From Candidatus Nitrosoglobus terrae (GTDB lineage: Bacteria > Pseudomonadota > Gammaproteobacteria > Nitrosococcales > Nitrosococcaceae): a stretch of 64,000 bases of DNA. Below are positions 51,552 to 60,787 of the stretch, piece after piece (the first letter of the stretch is position 1; each line of letters starts with the position of its first letter). The translations under genes were made by a program, and so were the position numbers. The notes below the pieces were generated by a model, which made no database searches, was not told the origin of the DNA, and saw only the letters and a program-made list of their open reading frames with translations. The stretch lies in the NCBI RefSeq assembly GCF_002356115.1, contig NZ_AP014836.1, positions 1,675,091 to 1,739,090 of the forward strand, given 5' to 3'.

Positions 51552-53030
51552 CTACCCCTTTCCTCCTCGCTGTCGCTCCAGCCTAGCCACAAAAACTTCA
51601 ATTAAACGTTGGTAAAGTTCATCTTTCAGCACCTGATCTTCAACTCCAGAATCAATATTAGGATTATCATTCACTTCAATGACCTTTACTCCGCGCGCAG
51701 TCTCTTTAAGATCGACCCCATAAAGCCCATCACCAATCAGGGTTGCCGCCCGCAAACCCACTTGTATAACTTTAGCTGGAACATCCGCTATTTTAAGGGT
51801 CTCGTACCCTCCATGCTTTGGACGCCCAGGGGCATTATGATTCAAGATCTGCCAATGTTTCCGCGACATAAAATAACGACAGGCAAAAAGCACCTCCTTA
51901 TTTAGTACCCCGATCCGCCAATCAAAAGTCGTATAGACAAACTCCTGAGCTAACAGTAAATCTGAGTCCTTAAATAACTGTTTAGTCACCTGAAGCAGCT
52001 CTACTTTATTTTCTACCTTAAATACCCCTCGAGAAAAAGAGCCATCGGGTACCTTAATCACAATCGGGTAAGCAATCTGTTGTTCTACCTCCTCCCAATT
52101 ATCTTTACGAAGAATCACCGTCTTGGGTATAGGGAGCTGATTACCTTCTAGTAGTTCCTTTAAGTAGATTTTATTGGTACAGCGAAGAATAGAATCTGGA
52201 TCATCAATCACCACCATCCCCTCACTTTCTGCTTTCTTGGCAAAACGATAGGTATAGTGGGTAATCTGGGTAGTTTCACGAATAAATAAAGCATCATATT
52301 CAGCTAGCCGAGCATAATCCTGTCGCTGAATCAATTCCACATTTACCCCATAACGCTTACCCACCCGGATAAGTTTTTTGAGCGCTTGGGGATCTGAGGG
52401 GGGAAGTTGCTCTTGAGGATTATATAATACTGCTAAGTCATAGGGATAATGGCTACGGTTTCGGGGTTTACGCCATGGACGGCTAAGATGATCTTTCAAT
52501 GCCGTGAAGAATGCCTCCATCTGATCTTTCTTCAACGTATGAAGCGATAAGGGCTTAAGAGTAGCAATGCGCCAACTGCCTTGAAGCTTAAATTCGACAC
52601 GTAATATAGGCGCGCGAAAAACGCCAAATAACTGGTAAGCTAGCTCTTTTAATTCCCCTACTTCACATTGACCAAAAAACAACGTCAGGGTAAAGGTCGT
52701 GGAATCTCCATTCTCTTGTCTACGCGTTAAAATTTTATGGAGCTTTGAATCTAAATCCTCAGTATCCAAGCTATAAATCGCTTTACGACTGAGATCTTGG
52801 ATAGTTCTCACCGTAGGTATGGATCTATGCCCCCGGGCTTCCGCTAACAATGAACAATAATAACCTAAGCTAAGATAGCGATAGCTCCGGCACAAATTAA
52901 CAATATGCAGGTGCTTTTTTTTAGAGTACACCGGCAGAGTTAGGTAATCTTTCGCAGCAACTACTGAAAACGATGGATAATCAGCTTTCCAATCAGAAAG
53001 ATTTTCCACCAATAGAATATGCTCAGCCAT
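51552..53030 (-). CDS. RimK-like ATP-grasp ligase with RLAN N-terminal domain
   Basis: 492 residues. The N-terminal half (about 1-200) fits the RLAN domain that precedes one branch of RimK-like ligases: VNLCRSYRYLSLGYYCSLLA, GHRSIPTVRTIQDL. The C-terminal half is an ATP-grasp fold: NKIYLKELLEGNQLPIPKT, ATP-binding lysine in YPIVIKVPDGSFSRGVF, LLLAQEFVYTTFDWRIGVL, and metal ligands in YGVDLKE and KVIEVNDNPNID. Such enzymes join an amino acid to a carboxylate through an acyl-phosphate. It is 7 bases downstream of the GNAT/C39 gene. From family knowledge this pair is predicted to make or modify a peptide; the product is unknown. Not RimK itself, which lacks the N-terminal domain. Confidence 0.88.
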   Translation of the reverse strand: MAEHILLVENLSDWKADYPSFSVVAAKDYLTLPVYSKKKHLHIVNLCRSYRYLSLGYYCSLLAEARGHRSIPTVRTIQDLSRKAIYSLDTEDLDSKLHKILTRRQENGDSTTFTLTLFFGQCEVGELKELAYQLFGVFRAPILRVEFKLQGSWRIATLKPLSLHTLKKDQMEAFFTALKDHLSRPWRKPRNRSHYPYDLAVLYNPQEQLPPSDPQALKKLIRVGKRYGVNVELIQRQDYARLAEYDALFIRETTQITHYTYRFAKKAESEGMVVIDDPDSILRCTNKIYLKELLEGNQLPIPKTVILRKDNWEEVEQQIAYPIVIKVPDGSFSRGVFKVENKVELLQVTKQLFKDSDLLLAQEFVYTTFDWRIGVLNKEVLFACRYFMSRKHWQILNHNAPGRPKHGGYETLKIADVPAKVIQVGLRAATLIGDGLYGVDLKETARGVKVIEVNDNPNIDSGVEDQVLKDELYQRLIEVFVARLERQRGGKG

Positions 53031-53037
53031 ATTTAAG

Positions 53038-54135
53038 CTACCCTTCTCGACGGGAGATCATCAATACGGCAGCCAGCCCAGCACGGCCATAGCGCGCCAT
53101 ACATCCAAACTCCCAGTGCAAAATGGGCATACTGATGGAATCGGTAGGGGTTTCTTCATTCTCATAATCCACATAAGGATCATGAACATAAACAAAATGA
53201 TCATCAAAACCAACTACTACTACCCAATGAGGAAATTTTTCCCCATAAATACGATAAGAGCTGATAAATATTACGGGAATACTACCTTTCTCAAATTTTT
53301 CTCGAATTTCAGGCACTGTTAAACTTCCTTGAATAATAGGAATATCTAAGGAATGAATCTCTTCAATCATATCTTCTTGTACTAAGCGCACCACTTCTTT
53401 TTTCTCCGCACTACGGACGCTGTTTAACAGGAATGTCTCTTCTGCTTTAACGTAGATTTCCACACCAAATCCCCGATGCCATGCTGATAAGGCAAGCCCA
53501 TAAGGACCACAGCCTCCATGACCAGAAGTCATAAATATAGTTGTCGCCTCGCGCCAAATACGAAGCTCAAGCTTGCGATTTAAGGTTAATTCTGGATGTA
53601 GCGCTTTCATTGCCATCATCAATGCTGATGGCCCACAAGTGAAATCTAAAGTTTGCTCATAAAAAGGAACCCGAAGAAGGTCTAGATTCAAATCTGGGGT
53701 TAATGTCTTTTCTAGCCGCAGTGCATCCATATGATCTTCATAATAGCTCGCAAATTCCCCAAATTTCTTATAGCCTAGGCGGTTAAACAAACTCAGCGAA
53801 GCCCTATTGTCCTTTCGTATCTCTAAACGTAAGCAGGCTGCACCTCGCTCCCGTGCTGCTACTTCAGCCGCTTTCACCAATACCTCACCCACCCCCTGTT
53901 TGCGAGCTAAGGAACCTACCGCAATGGAATATAAACGAGCCATTGCCGTGCCTCGGCTAAATAGCAACAATACATAACCGCGCACTGTATGATCATCTTC
54001 TTCTACTAAAATTGACCCATTAGCCCTAGTAAGCATATAGCGAAAATTACGACGAGAAAGACGATCAGAGTGAAAACAGCTGGCTTCTAGATCAACCAAA
54101 GCATCTAAATCAGAAATTGTAGCGAGGCGAACCAT
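53038..54135 (-). CDS. GNAT acetyltransferase fused to a C39/papain-like peptidase
   Basis: 365 residues in two domains. Residues 1-145 are a RimI-like GNAT domain with the acetyl-CoA loop RKQGVGEVLVKAAEVAARER and SLFNRLGYKKFGEF. Residues 155-365 are a C39-like cysteine peptidase with Q161 (VPFYEQT), C167 (DFTCGPSALMMAM), H303 (KFPHWVVVVGFDD) and D319 (YVHDPYVDY), the full Gln-Cys-His-Asp set. No transporter domain and no signal peptide, so it is cytoplasmic. Together with the ATP-grasp gene 7 bases downstream it forms a conserved two-gene module. The peptidase may trim or transfer a peptide and the GNAT domain may cap an amine; both are inference. Confidence 0.88.
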   Translation of the reverse strand: MVRLATISDLDALVDLEASCFHSDRLSRRNFRYMLTRANGSILVEEDDHTVRGYVLLLFSRGTAMARLYSIAVGSLARKQGVGEVLVKAAEVAARERGAACLRLEIRKDNRASLSLFNRLGYKKFGEFASYYEDHMDALRLEKTLTPDLNLDLLRVPFYEQTLDFTCGPSALMMAMKALHPELTLNRKLELRIWREATTIFMTSGHGGCGPYGLALSAWHRGFGVEIYVKAEETFLLNSVRSAEKKEVVRLVQEDMIEEIHSLDIPIIQGSLTVPEIREKFEKGSIPVIFISSYRIYGEKFPHWVVVVGFDDHFVYVHDPYVDYENEETPTDSISMPILHWEFGCMARYGRAGLAAVLMISRREG

Positions 54136-54314
54136 AAATAAACGACTATATAAATTATTACAGAAACTTTAAATATTCTGGAACAAACAGGCTTTAACCT
54201 AAAAATCAAGCTAGGTAGAATACAATAAATTGATTAGTATCAATTTAAAATACTTTCTTATTTATCCTATTCCTAATTTATAGCGATGGATCAACGCTGG
54301 AAAAGGTAACTATC

Positions 54315-55472
54315 ATGCCTCATTCTGCTCCCCCCTTAATGGAAATGATTACTCAGCTGATTGCTACCCCTTCAATAAGTAGCGTCAATCAAACTTGGGA
54401 TCAAAGTAATCTTCCAATCATCGAGTTACTTGATTCTTGGCTATCTGCGCTAGGATTTAGCATCGAAATTCAGCCCATCCCCGATCAAAAAACTGACAAA
54501 GCCAACCTGATTGCCACTTTAGGCCAAGGATCAGAAGGACTCATATTAGCAGGTCATACCGATACAGTGCCTTTTGATCAAGGGCAATGGAGGCAAGATC
54601 CTTTCCAGCTGACGGAGCGAGAAGGAAAGCTTTATGGTTTAGGGACAGCCGATATGAAAGCCTTTCTTGTCCTAGCTATTGAAGCAGCCCGATCATTTAA
54701 TCCTTCTACTTTAAAACACCCCCTCATCCTACTGGCCACGGCTGACGAGGAAAGTACCACCTGCGGTGCTCGCTCTTTGGTCAATGCGGGTCGATATCTT
54801 GGGCGCCACGCTCTTATTGGAGAACCAACTGGATTACGTCCCATACGCCAACATAAAGGGGTATTCATTGAGGGTATTCAGCTCCGTGGCCACTCGGGGC
54901 ACTCTAGCAATCCTGCCCTTGGCAATAATGCCCTTGAAGGTATGCACGCCGTGATAAGTGAGTTACTTGCTTTTCGCGCTGATCTGGAATCTCGCTACCA
55001 TAACCCAGTATTTGATGTACCCTCGCCTACCCTTAATCTAGGGCATATCCACGGCGGGGATAATCCTAATCGTATCTGCGCTGAATGTGAACTGCATTTT
55101 GATTTGCGCCCACTGCCAGGAATGGACATTCAGGAGCTTCGCCAAATGCTACACTCCCGAGTGACCCAAGTTGCTGTAAGCCGTGGCTTAACTTGTAAGA
55201 CCATGATTTTAGCAGAAGGGATTCCTCCTTTTGAGACTCCCTCAACTGCAGCTATTATTGAGGCCACAGAACGCCTGACTGGATATCCAGCTGGCACGGC
55301 AGCCTTTGGCACTGAAGGCCCCTTTCTCAATCAGCTAGGCATGGAAACCGTTATCCTAGGACCTGGTGATATCGCTCAAGCCCACCAACCTAATGAATAC
55401 CTCTCTTTAGACCGAATTAAGCCAACGATAGATTTATTACAACGACTGATCCAGCAGTTTTGCTGTCATTAA
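54315..55472 (+). CDS. argE: Acetylornithine deacetylase (M20 peptidase family)
   Basis: Zinc hydrolase of 385 residues: LAGHTDTVPFDQGQW with the metal-site HTD, GLGTADMKAFLVL, ADEESTTCGARSLV with the catalytic glutamates, and C-terminal FGTEGPFLNQLGMETVILGPG. Followed 26 bases later by argA, which fixes its role in arginine synthesis (acetylornithine to ornithine). Divergent from the GNAT-C39/ATP-grasp pair across 179 bases; M20 peptidases are reported neighbours of that module, so a second role cannot be excluded. Confidence 0.92.
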   Translation: MPHSAPPLMEMITQLIATPSISSVNQTWDQSNLPIIELLDSWLSALGFSIEIQPIPDQKTDKANLIATLGQGSEGLILAGHTDTVPFDQGQWRQDPFQLTEREGKLYGLGTADMKAFLVLAIEAARSFNPSTLKHPLILLATADEESTTCGARSLVNAGRYLGRHALIGEPTGLRPIRQHKGVFIEGIQLRGHSGHSSNPALGNNALEGMHAVISELLAFRADLESRYHNPVFDVPSPTLNLGHIHGGDNPNRICAECELHFDLRPLPGMDIQELRQMLHSRVTQVAVSRGLTCKTMILAEGIPPFETPSTAAIIEATERLTGYPAGTAAFGTEGPFLNQLGMETVILGPGDIAQAHQPNEYLSLDRIKPTIDLLQRLIQQFCCH

Positions 55473-55498
55473 CCCAGTTGATATAGGTGTATTAGCAT

Positions 55499-56809
55499 TT
55501 GAGTCAGGATTACCTCCTACCTGAAGTTCACTGGCTTAGAAACGCCGCTTCCTATATTCACGCTCATCGGGGTCGAACATTCGTCATTGCTTTTGCTGGG
55601 GATACCGTACGGGAGCCTCATTTCCCTCACCTAATTCATGATATCACCCTACTAAGTAGTTTAGGTATTCAGTTGGTACTCGTCCATGGCGCTCGCCCCC
55701 AGATTGAAGCGGCACTTGCCCAACGAAACCTTAACTTACGCTATATCAATGGCCTACGAGTCACGGACGATAGCGTCCTCCCTCACATTAAAGAAGCGGT
55801 GGGTGCAGTACGAATTGAGATTGAAGCGCTATTATCCATGGGCTTACCTAACTCCCCTATGGCGGGAGCCAAAGTTCGAGTAGTCTCAGGCAATTTTATT
55901 ACCGCGCGTCCCCTAGGAGTGAGAGAAGGGGTAGACTATTGCCATACTGGAGAGGTACGTAAAATAGATGCCCAAGCTATCCGCCAATGCCTTAATCATG
56001 GGGCTATTATTCTCCTCTCCCCACTGGGTTATTCACCTACTGGAGAAGTTTTTAACCTCAGTGCTGATGAAGTCGCTACCGCCTCAGCTATTGCCCTTAA
56101 GGCCGATAAGCTTATCTTTATGAGTGCGGAACTCTGGGCAGCAGAGCTATTGCCTAGAGAACTTACGCCCACTGGGGCAGCGCAGATTCTTCAGTCATCG
56201 CCGCAGCTACCGGGTGAACTAGCTTACTATCTTCAAAATGCAGTACGCGCCTGCCGGGCTAAAGTTCAGCGGGTACACATTATTCATCAGCACCTAGATG
56301 GCGCTTTGTTGATGGAATTATTTAAACGGGATGGGATTGGCACACTGGTAACGGCTACCGCTTTTGAGGATACCCGCAAAGCCACGATTGAAGATATCGG
56401 GGGGATTCTGGAACTTATTGCACCCTTAGAGGAAAAGAGCTTACTGGTACGACGACCCCGAGAGCGGTTAGAGATGGAAATCCATTGTTTTACCATCATG
56501 GAGCGGGATGGAGCAATCATTGCCTGTGCTGCATTATACCCTTTCTCAGCGGAAAAAATTGGTGAACTGGCCTGCTTAGTAGTACACCCGGATTACCGTC
56601 AATCCGGACGGGCAACGGCTTTGCTGGCTACTATCGAAAAAGCCGCCATGGAGCAAGGACTTCACCATCTATGCGTCCTGACCACCCAAACTGCTCATTG
56701 GTTTCAGGAACGGGGGTTTACTCCAGCAAACTTAGAGGTGTTACCGGAAAACAAACGAAGACTTTACAACTATCAACGTAATAGCAAAGTGCTGGTGAAA
56801 TATTTATAA
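55499..56809 (+). CDS. argA: N-acetylglutamate synthase
   Basis: First step of arginine synthesis. 436 residues: an amino-acid-kinase-like domain (about 20-290) with LVHGARPQIEAAL and VVSGNFITARPLGV, then a GNAT catalytic domain (about 295-436) with RRPRERLEMEIHCFTIMERD, CLVVHPDYRQSGRATALL and HWFQERGFTPANL. Collinear with E. coli ArgA. The start is a TTG at 55499; no ATG is available nearby. In this family arginine inhibits the enzyme. Confidence 0.95.
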   Translation: MSQDYLLPEVHWLRNAASYIHAHRGRTFVIAFAGDTVREPHFPHLIHDITLLSSLGIQLVLVHGARPQIEAALAQRNLNLRYINGLRVTDDSVLPHIKEAVGAVRIEIEALLSMGLPNSPMAGAKVRVVSGNFITARPLGVREGVDYCHTGEVRKIDAQAIRQCLNHGAIILLSPLGYSPTGEVFNLSADEVATASAIALKADKLIFMSAELWAAELLPRELTPTGAAQILQSSPQLPGELAYYLQNAVRACRAKVQRVHIIHQHLDGALLMELFKRDGIGTLVTATAFEDTRKATIEDIGGILELIAPLEEKSLLVRRPRERLEMEIHCFTIMERDGAIIACAALYPFSAEKIGELACLVVHPDYRQSGRATALLATIEKAAMEQGLHHLCVLTTQTAHWFQERGFTPANLEVLPENKRRLYNYQRNSKVLVKYL

Positions 56810-57106
56810 TAAAGCACAGTATCTCTTGCTTAAAGCCATCAAGCTGCCCCCTGCCTAAGGCTAGCTAGCTAGCATTTACCGTTAAATAGCGGATCTCAAT
56901 ATATCTGCCCATGATCGTTAACCGCTCCCTTTTGCTCTAGGTAGAAAAATCCCTACTGACAAGGTTAGTGACCAATCTATTCAGATCGTCATGGCACCCT
57001 AGTGGCAGAGAAAAAATGCGCTCCTAGCGACTACTCGTCTCTGATTAATCACCTTGCAATTAAGGAATAAATAATCTATTTATTATGATTAACTCATTTG
57101 TAAAGG
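56810..57106. other. Gap upstream of the unknown gene
   Basis: About 300 bases with no gene. It holds a self-complementary GCTAGCTAGCTAGC at 56860-56873 and little else that I can name. An ATG at 57085 opens a frame one base out of register with the gene that follows. Confidence 0.4.
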
Positions 57107-58003
57107 TTGAAAAAAAATCAACAGAGCGCCCCTACTGAGCGGGAACTTACGGAGGCAATGACGGCAGTTGGCGGTACAGTTATTTCTGTTGAAGGAAATA
57201 ATGCATGTAGGCGCGTAGACTACACTGGAACTGTAAACCATACTAGGTTTGAAAATAAACTAATTGAGATTGCTAATGGCAACCGAAACAGTTGGAATTT
57301 TATATGGGCTGACGCAATAACAACAGGATTAGCTTCTTTAGCAGAACTATCTAACCCCGACTACTACCAATATGAGCAAGGTCTAAAAATATTATTGGCA
57401 GCAACCGAAAAAGTAGTAACTATTAAGATTGCTAGAGAGGATAGGAGGACTCTGAAGGACAACAATTACAGTATTTGTTTTGCAAAGCGCGTTGGAAATA
57501 ATGATTACAATGTTGTGTGGCAATCCTCTGATGGATATCTAGAAACTAATACCTTTAGGTGGACACCTCAATATCAATTGTTTGGTACAAATACCTTCAC
57601 ATCAGGTCTAATTGTAGATGTAGCAACTAACAGAGTAAATATTAGCTTAGGGGAAACTTCTATCTTAGACAAGTACGGTGATCTTTTACCTTCTACAACA
57701 AGAGGGCCTTCTACAGCAATCACGATGGACAATCAATACGGTCTAATTCACCCCGGAATAAATCAGCTTGCAACTAATATTGATGGTAGCCAGAGTAATA
57801 CACCAATTTATGTTGCGGCGAATGCGGTTCTTAAAGGAACAATTGAGCTAACGCCTATTGAAAAGATACTCGTCTGGTTTGAGCAAAACGTTAAAACCGG
57901 CACCATGTTTAGTACAGCAAGAACCAATTCAATAGAAATTGATCTAACTACAGAGAATACAGCCACATGGTTATTTTCTAGCAATAAATGGTCGAAGGTA
58001 TAG
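57107..58003 (+). CDS. Unknown protein, possibly with a frameshifted start
   Basis: 298 residues of a type I cannot assign. Features: NDYNVVWQSSDGYLETNTF, RWTPQYQLFGTNTFTSGLIV, NQYGLIHPGINQLATNIDGS and a C-terminal NSIEIDLTTENTATWLF. It is rich in Asn and Thr, has few cysteines, no signal peptide and no membrane segment. The frame begins at TTG 57107 with no spaced ribosome binding site. An upstream ATG (57085) is one base out of frame; deleting one A from the eight-A run at 57110-57117 would join them. In style it resembles the broken gene at 33.5-34.5 kb. Confidence 0.6.
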   Translation: MKKNQQSAPTERELTEAMTAVGGTVISVEGNNACRRVDYTGTVNHTRFENKLIEIANGNRNSWNFIWADAITTGLASLAELSNPDYYQYEQGLKILLAATEKVVTIKIAREDRRTLKDNNYSICFAKRVGNNDYNVVWQSSDGYLETNTFRWTPQYQLFGTNTFTSGLIVDVATNRVNISLGETSILDKYGDLLPSTTRGPSTAITMDNQYGLIHPGINQLATNIDGSQSNTPIYVAANAVLKGTIELTPIEKILVWFEQNVKTGTMFSTARTNSIEIDLTTENTATWLFSSNKWSKV

Positions 58004-58133
58004 CAGTCAGGTAATTTAAGCTACTATCCCCTATACTTAAATATCTATGTGCTTTTACGAGAAAGTCTGTATTAGTCTACAGGCTTTCTTAATTTATACC
58101 ATTACGTTATACATGGGTACAGTGTTAAGTACG

Positions 58134-58685
58134 CTAGCTATCATAGTGTTTTCTTCTTTGATAGCGGCGGCGTTTACCTCTCCTAGATCGAGCTATGGCT
58201 AAAGATTGGTAATTCGGAAAAATTAACGGGGCAAGCTCATTTAAAGCATGGTAGTAAACTTTACGTTTAAAGTACACAATTTTACTCAGAGGATACCAAT
58301 AATTCACCCAACACCAATAATCAAACTCGGGGGCACCCGTAAGATCAAGGCGAACGTCTTGCTCTTCGCCCATAAAACGAAATAAGTACCACACCTGCTT
58401 TTGGCCAATACATAAAGGCTGATTACCATAGCGAACATAACGGTTAGGTAGGCGATATCGTAGCCAATTTCGAGTACAGCCAATAATTTTTACGTGCTCT
58501 GGGCCTAACCCTATTTCTTCTTCCAGCTCTCGATAAGCTGCCTCTTCAGTGGTTTCATGCTCTTTAATCCCGCCTTGGGGAAACTGCCATGATTCCTCCT
58601 TAACCCGTCTCGCCCATAGCACCTTATCATCCCGATTACAAAGAATGATACCTACATTGGCTCTAAATCCATCTTGGTCAATCAT
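58134..58685 (-). CDS. rppH: RNA pyrophosphohydrolase
   Basis: Removes 5' pyrophosphate from mRNA and starts its decay. 183-residue Nudix protein with the Nudix box from G38 to L60 (G-x5-E44-x7-R52-E53-L-x-E56-E57-x-G59), [11 protein letters not shown] and SWQFPQGGI. The C-terminus is a basic tail ([13 protein letters not shown]) likely to bind RNA. Confidence 0.94.
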   Translation of the reverse strand: MIDQDGFRANVGIILCNRDDKVLWARRVKEESWQFPQGGIKEHETTEEAAYRELEEEIGLGPEHVKIIGCTRNWLRYRLPNRYVRYGNQPLCIGQKQVWYLFRFMGEEQDVRLDLTGAPEFDYWCWVNYWYPLSKIVYFKRKVYYHALNELAPLIFPNYQSLAIARSRRGKRRRYQRRKHYDS

Positions 58686-58824
58686 GACCTATCCATGCCC
58701 TATATGGTCATTAAACGCTATTTAACCAAGATACCTAAAATTAAGTCCTCAACGCAAATTTTAATTTTCCACGGGTTTTTATGTTAGTCTTGAAAATTTT
58801 ATAAGAACAAGGGGTACAAAATTT

Positions 58825-59499
58825 ATGAGTCTCGCTATATTTGATTTAGACAACACCCTATTAGCTGGGGACTCTGATTATTTATGGGGGCAATTCTTAG
58901 CAGAGCAAGGTGTGGTAGACAGTCAATATTACGAGCAAACTAACAATGCCTTTTATCGGCAATACCAAGAAGGAACGCTAGATATTGATGAGTTTCTGGC
59001 CTTTCAATTAGCACCCTTGAGCCAATATGCCCCTAGTCAATTAGAGCGCTGGCGATCTCAGTATCTGGAGGAGAAAATTCGCCCTATTATGCTACCAAAA
59101 GCCCAGAATCTACTGAGCGCACATCAGGCACAAGGGCATACCTTACTCATTATTACGGCAACAAATCGCTTTATTACGCAACCTATCGCTGAAATGTTGC
59201 AAGTAGATCATCTTATTGCGACTGAACCTGAAATTCGAGAGGGGCGTTATACTGGACGTGTTAGCGGTATTCCCTCTTACCGAGAAGGCAAAGTTATTCG
59301 CCTAAAAACATGGCTTAAAACGCAATCATTAACGCTAGAAGAAGCGAGCTGGTTTTACAGTGACTCCCATAATGATATACCCCTATTAGAGCAAGTCACC
59401 TACCCAGTAGCGGTAAATCCTGATAAAAAGCTAGATTCTTATGCTCGCATCAATGGCTGGAATATCATCAACCTACGAGAAAATATAGATAGTCTCTAA
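58825..59499 (+). CDS. HAD-IB family phosphatase
   Basis: 224-residue haloacid-dehalogenase hydrolase of the SerB-like subfamily IB. Catalytic LAIFDLDNTLLAGDSDYLW gives the DxDxT motif; the second motif is TLLIITATNRF and the metal motif is FYSDSHNDIPLLE. Family members dephosphorylate small metabolites such as phosphoserine or histidinol phosphate; the substrate here is not clear. Its stop codon overlaps the stop of the convergent ATPase gene. Confidence 0.9.
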   Translation: MSLAIFDLDNTLLAGDSDYLWGQFLAEQGVVDSQYYEQTNNAFYRQYQEGTLDIDEFLAFQLAPLSQYAPSQLERWRSQYLEEKIRPIMLPKAQNLLSAHQAQGHTLLIITATNRFITQPIAEMLQVDHLIATEPEIREGRYTGRVSGIPSYREGKVIRLKTWLKTQSLTLEEASWFYSDSHNDIPLLEQVTYPVAVNPDKKLDSYARINGWNIINLRENIDSL

Positions 59500-60491
59500 T
59501 CTTTGCTATAAGTAGAGAGTCGATATAATTCAGCGGTTGAGGCTGACCCAGGTTGAATATTCCTAGCTAATCTATCTACTGCTTCCTCTAATATAGCTAC
59601 CGTTTCTTCTAGCCGAGCAAGCCTTTCCTCAAAAAGCTGATCAGATTTTACCGCCACTTTCGTCGCCCGTCCGGAGTAAAAATCCTCTGAATTCATTTCT
59701 TTAATCACGGCATTAATAGTCTGTTGATCAACGACATGGCTTTCCTCAACATAAGTACATAACAGTACCCGATCACAAAATGTATTTATCCGCCGAGGCA
59801 GCCCTTCTGTATAGCCGTAGATCGCCTCATAGGCTTTATCCGTAATCATAGGATCAGAATCCCAGCCAACCAGCTTAAGTCGGTGCTCAATATATCCTCG
59901 AGTTTCATCTTTCCCTAAGGGATTTAAGTGATATGCCACAATAATTCGCTGCCGAAGCTGTTCCATATTCTCCAGCGCCAGAGTTTGGCGAAACTCATCT
60001 TGCCCCAAAAGAAAACACTGCAATAACGCCCGCTCTCTTACCTGAAAATTAGAAAGCATCCGTAACTCTTCAAGAGAATCTGGAGGTAAATTCTGAGCCT
60101 CATCTACTAACAGGAGCACTCGTTTACCTTCTCGTGCCTTAGATATCAAAAAAGACTCAATGGCTTTAAGTAAAGTTGCCTTAGTAACCCCTTCTTGAGC
60201 AAGACCGTAGGAGGCCGCCACAATTCGCAGCATGTCGTTTGCCTCCAGCTGGGTTGTTACCACTTGAGCAACCACAGTGCTATTATCTGCTAGCTCAGAG
60301 ACTAAAGTACGGGCTAACATAGTCTTACCAGCGCCAACCGATCCAGTGATAACAATAAAACCTTCACCTTGCATCAAGCCATAGCGTAGATAAGACATAG
60401 CGCGCTTATGAACCGTACTACCATAAAAAAATCGAGGATCAGCGCTGAGTTGAAAAGGTTTTCCCGTCATCTTATAAAATTTTTGATACAT
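59496..60491 (-). CDS. XrtA/PEP-CTERM-associated AAA ATPase
   Basis: 331-residue ExeA/GspA-type ATPase beginning MYQKFYKMTGKPFQLSADPR, with Walker A GSVGAGKTML, Walker B LLLVDEAQNLP and PRRINTFCDRVLL. This pattern is that of the ATPase encoded in exosortase A/EPS gene clusters, where it is thought to act in polysaccharide assembly or export. A C-terminal coiled-coil segment follows (about 285-318). No other EPS assembly gene is beside it; ugd starts 296 bases away on the other strand. That gap contains no recognisable gene. Confidence 0.85.
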   Translation of the reverse strand: MYQKFYKMTGKPFQLSADPRFFYGSTVHKRAMSYLRYGLMQGEGFIVITGSVGAGKTMLARTLVSELADNSTVVAQVVTTQLEANDMLRIVAASYGLAQEGVTKATLLKAIESFLISKAREGKRVLLLVDEAQNLPPDSLEELRMLSNFQVRERALLQCFLLGQDEFRQTLALENMEQLRQRIIVAYHLNPLGKDETRGYIEHRLKLVGWDSDPMITDKAYEAIYGYTEGLPRRINTFCDRVLLCTYVEESHVVDQQTINAVIKEMNSEDFYSGRATKVAVKSDQLFEERLARLEETVAILEEAVDRLARNIQPGSASTAELYRLSTYSKD

Positions 60492-60787
60492 CGTAACTAT
60501 CTTTATAATGTATTAGATTTCAGTAGATTGCCTGAGATCATAAAGCCCTTTAGCGTATAAAATCTATCTATATATCGGCATCTGTATTGCCATCTACAGT
60601 AATAAATAGCTTTCATCAGCCGATACGCATATCAGGGAATAAAAAACCTAGATTGCTATAAAAATCAAAGCCTATATCGCCCATCAAGATAATTAAAATC
60701 TGTTTTACCCATACTTATTAGTGTACGTTAATTTTAAAAGATAGCCTGATATATTTATAACGCCAAACTTTAAGGAGATAAAATCGA

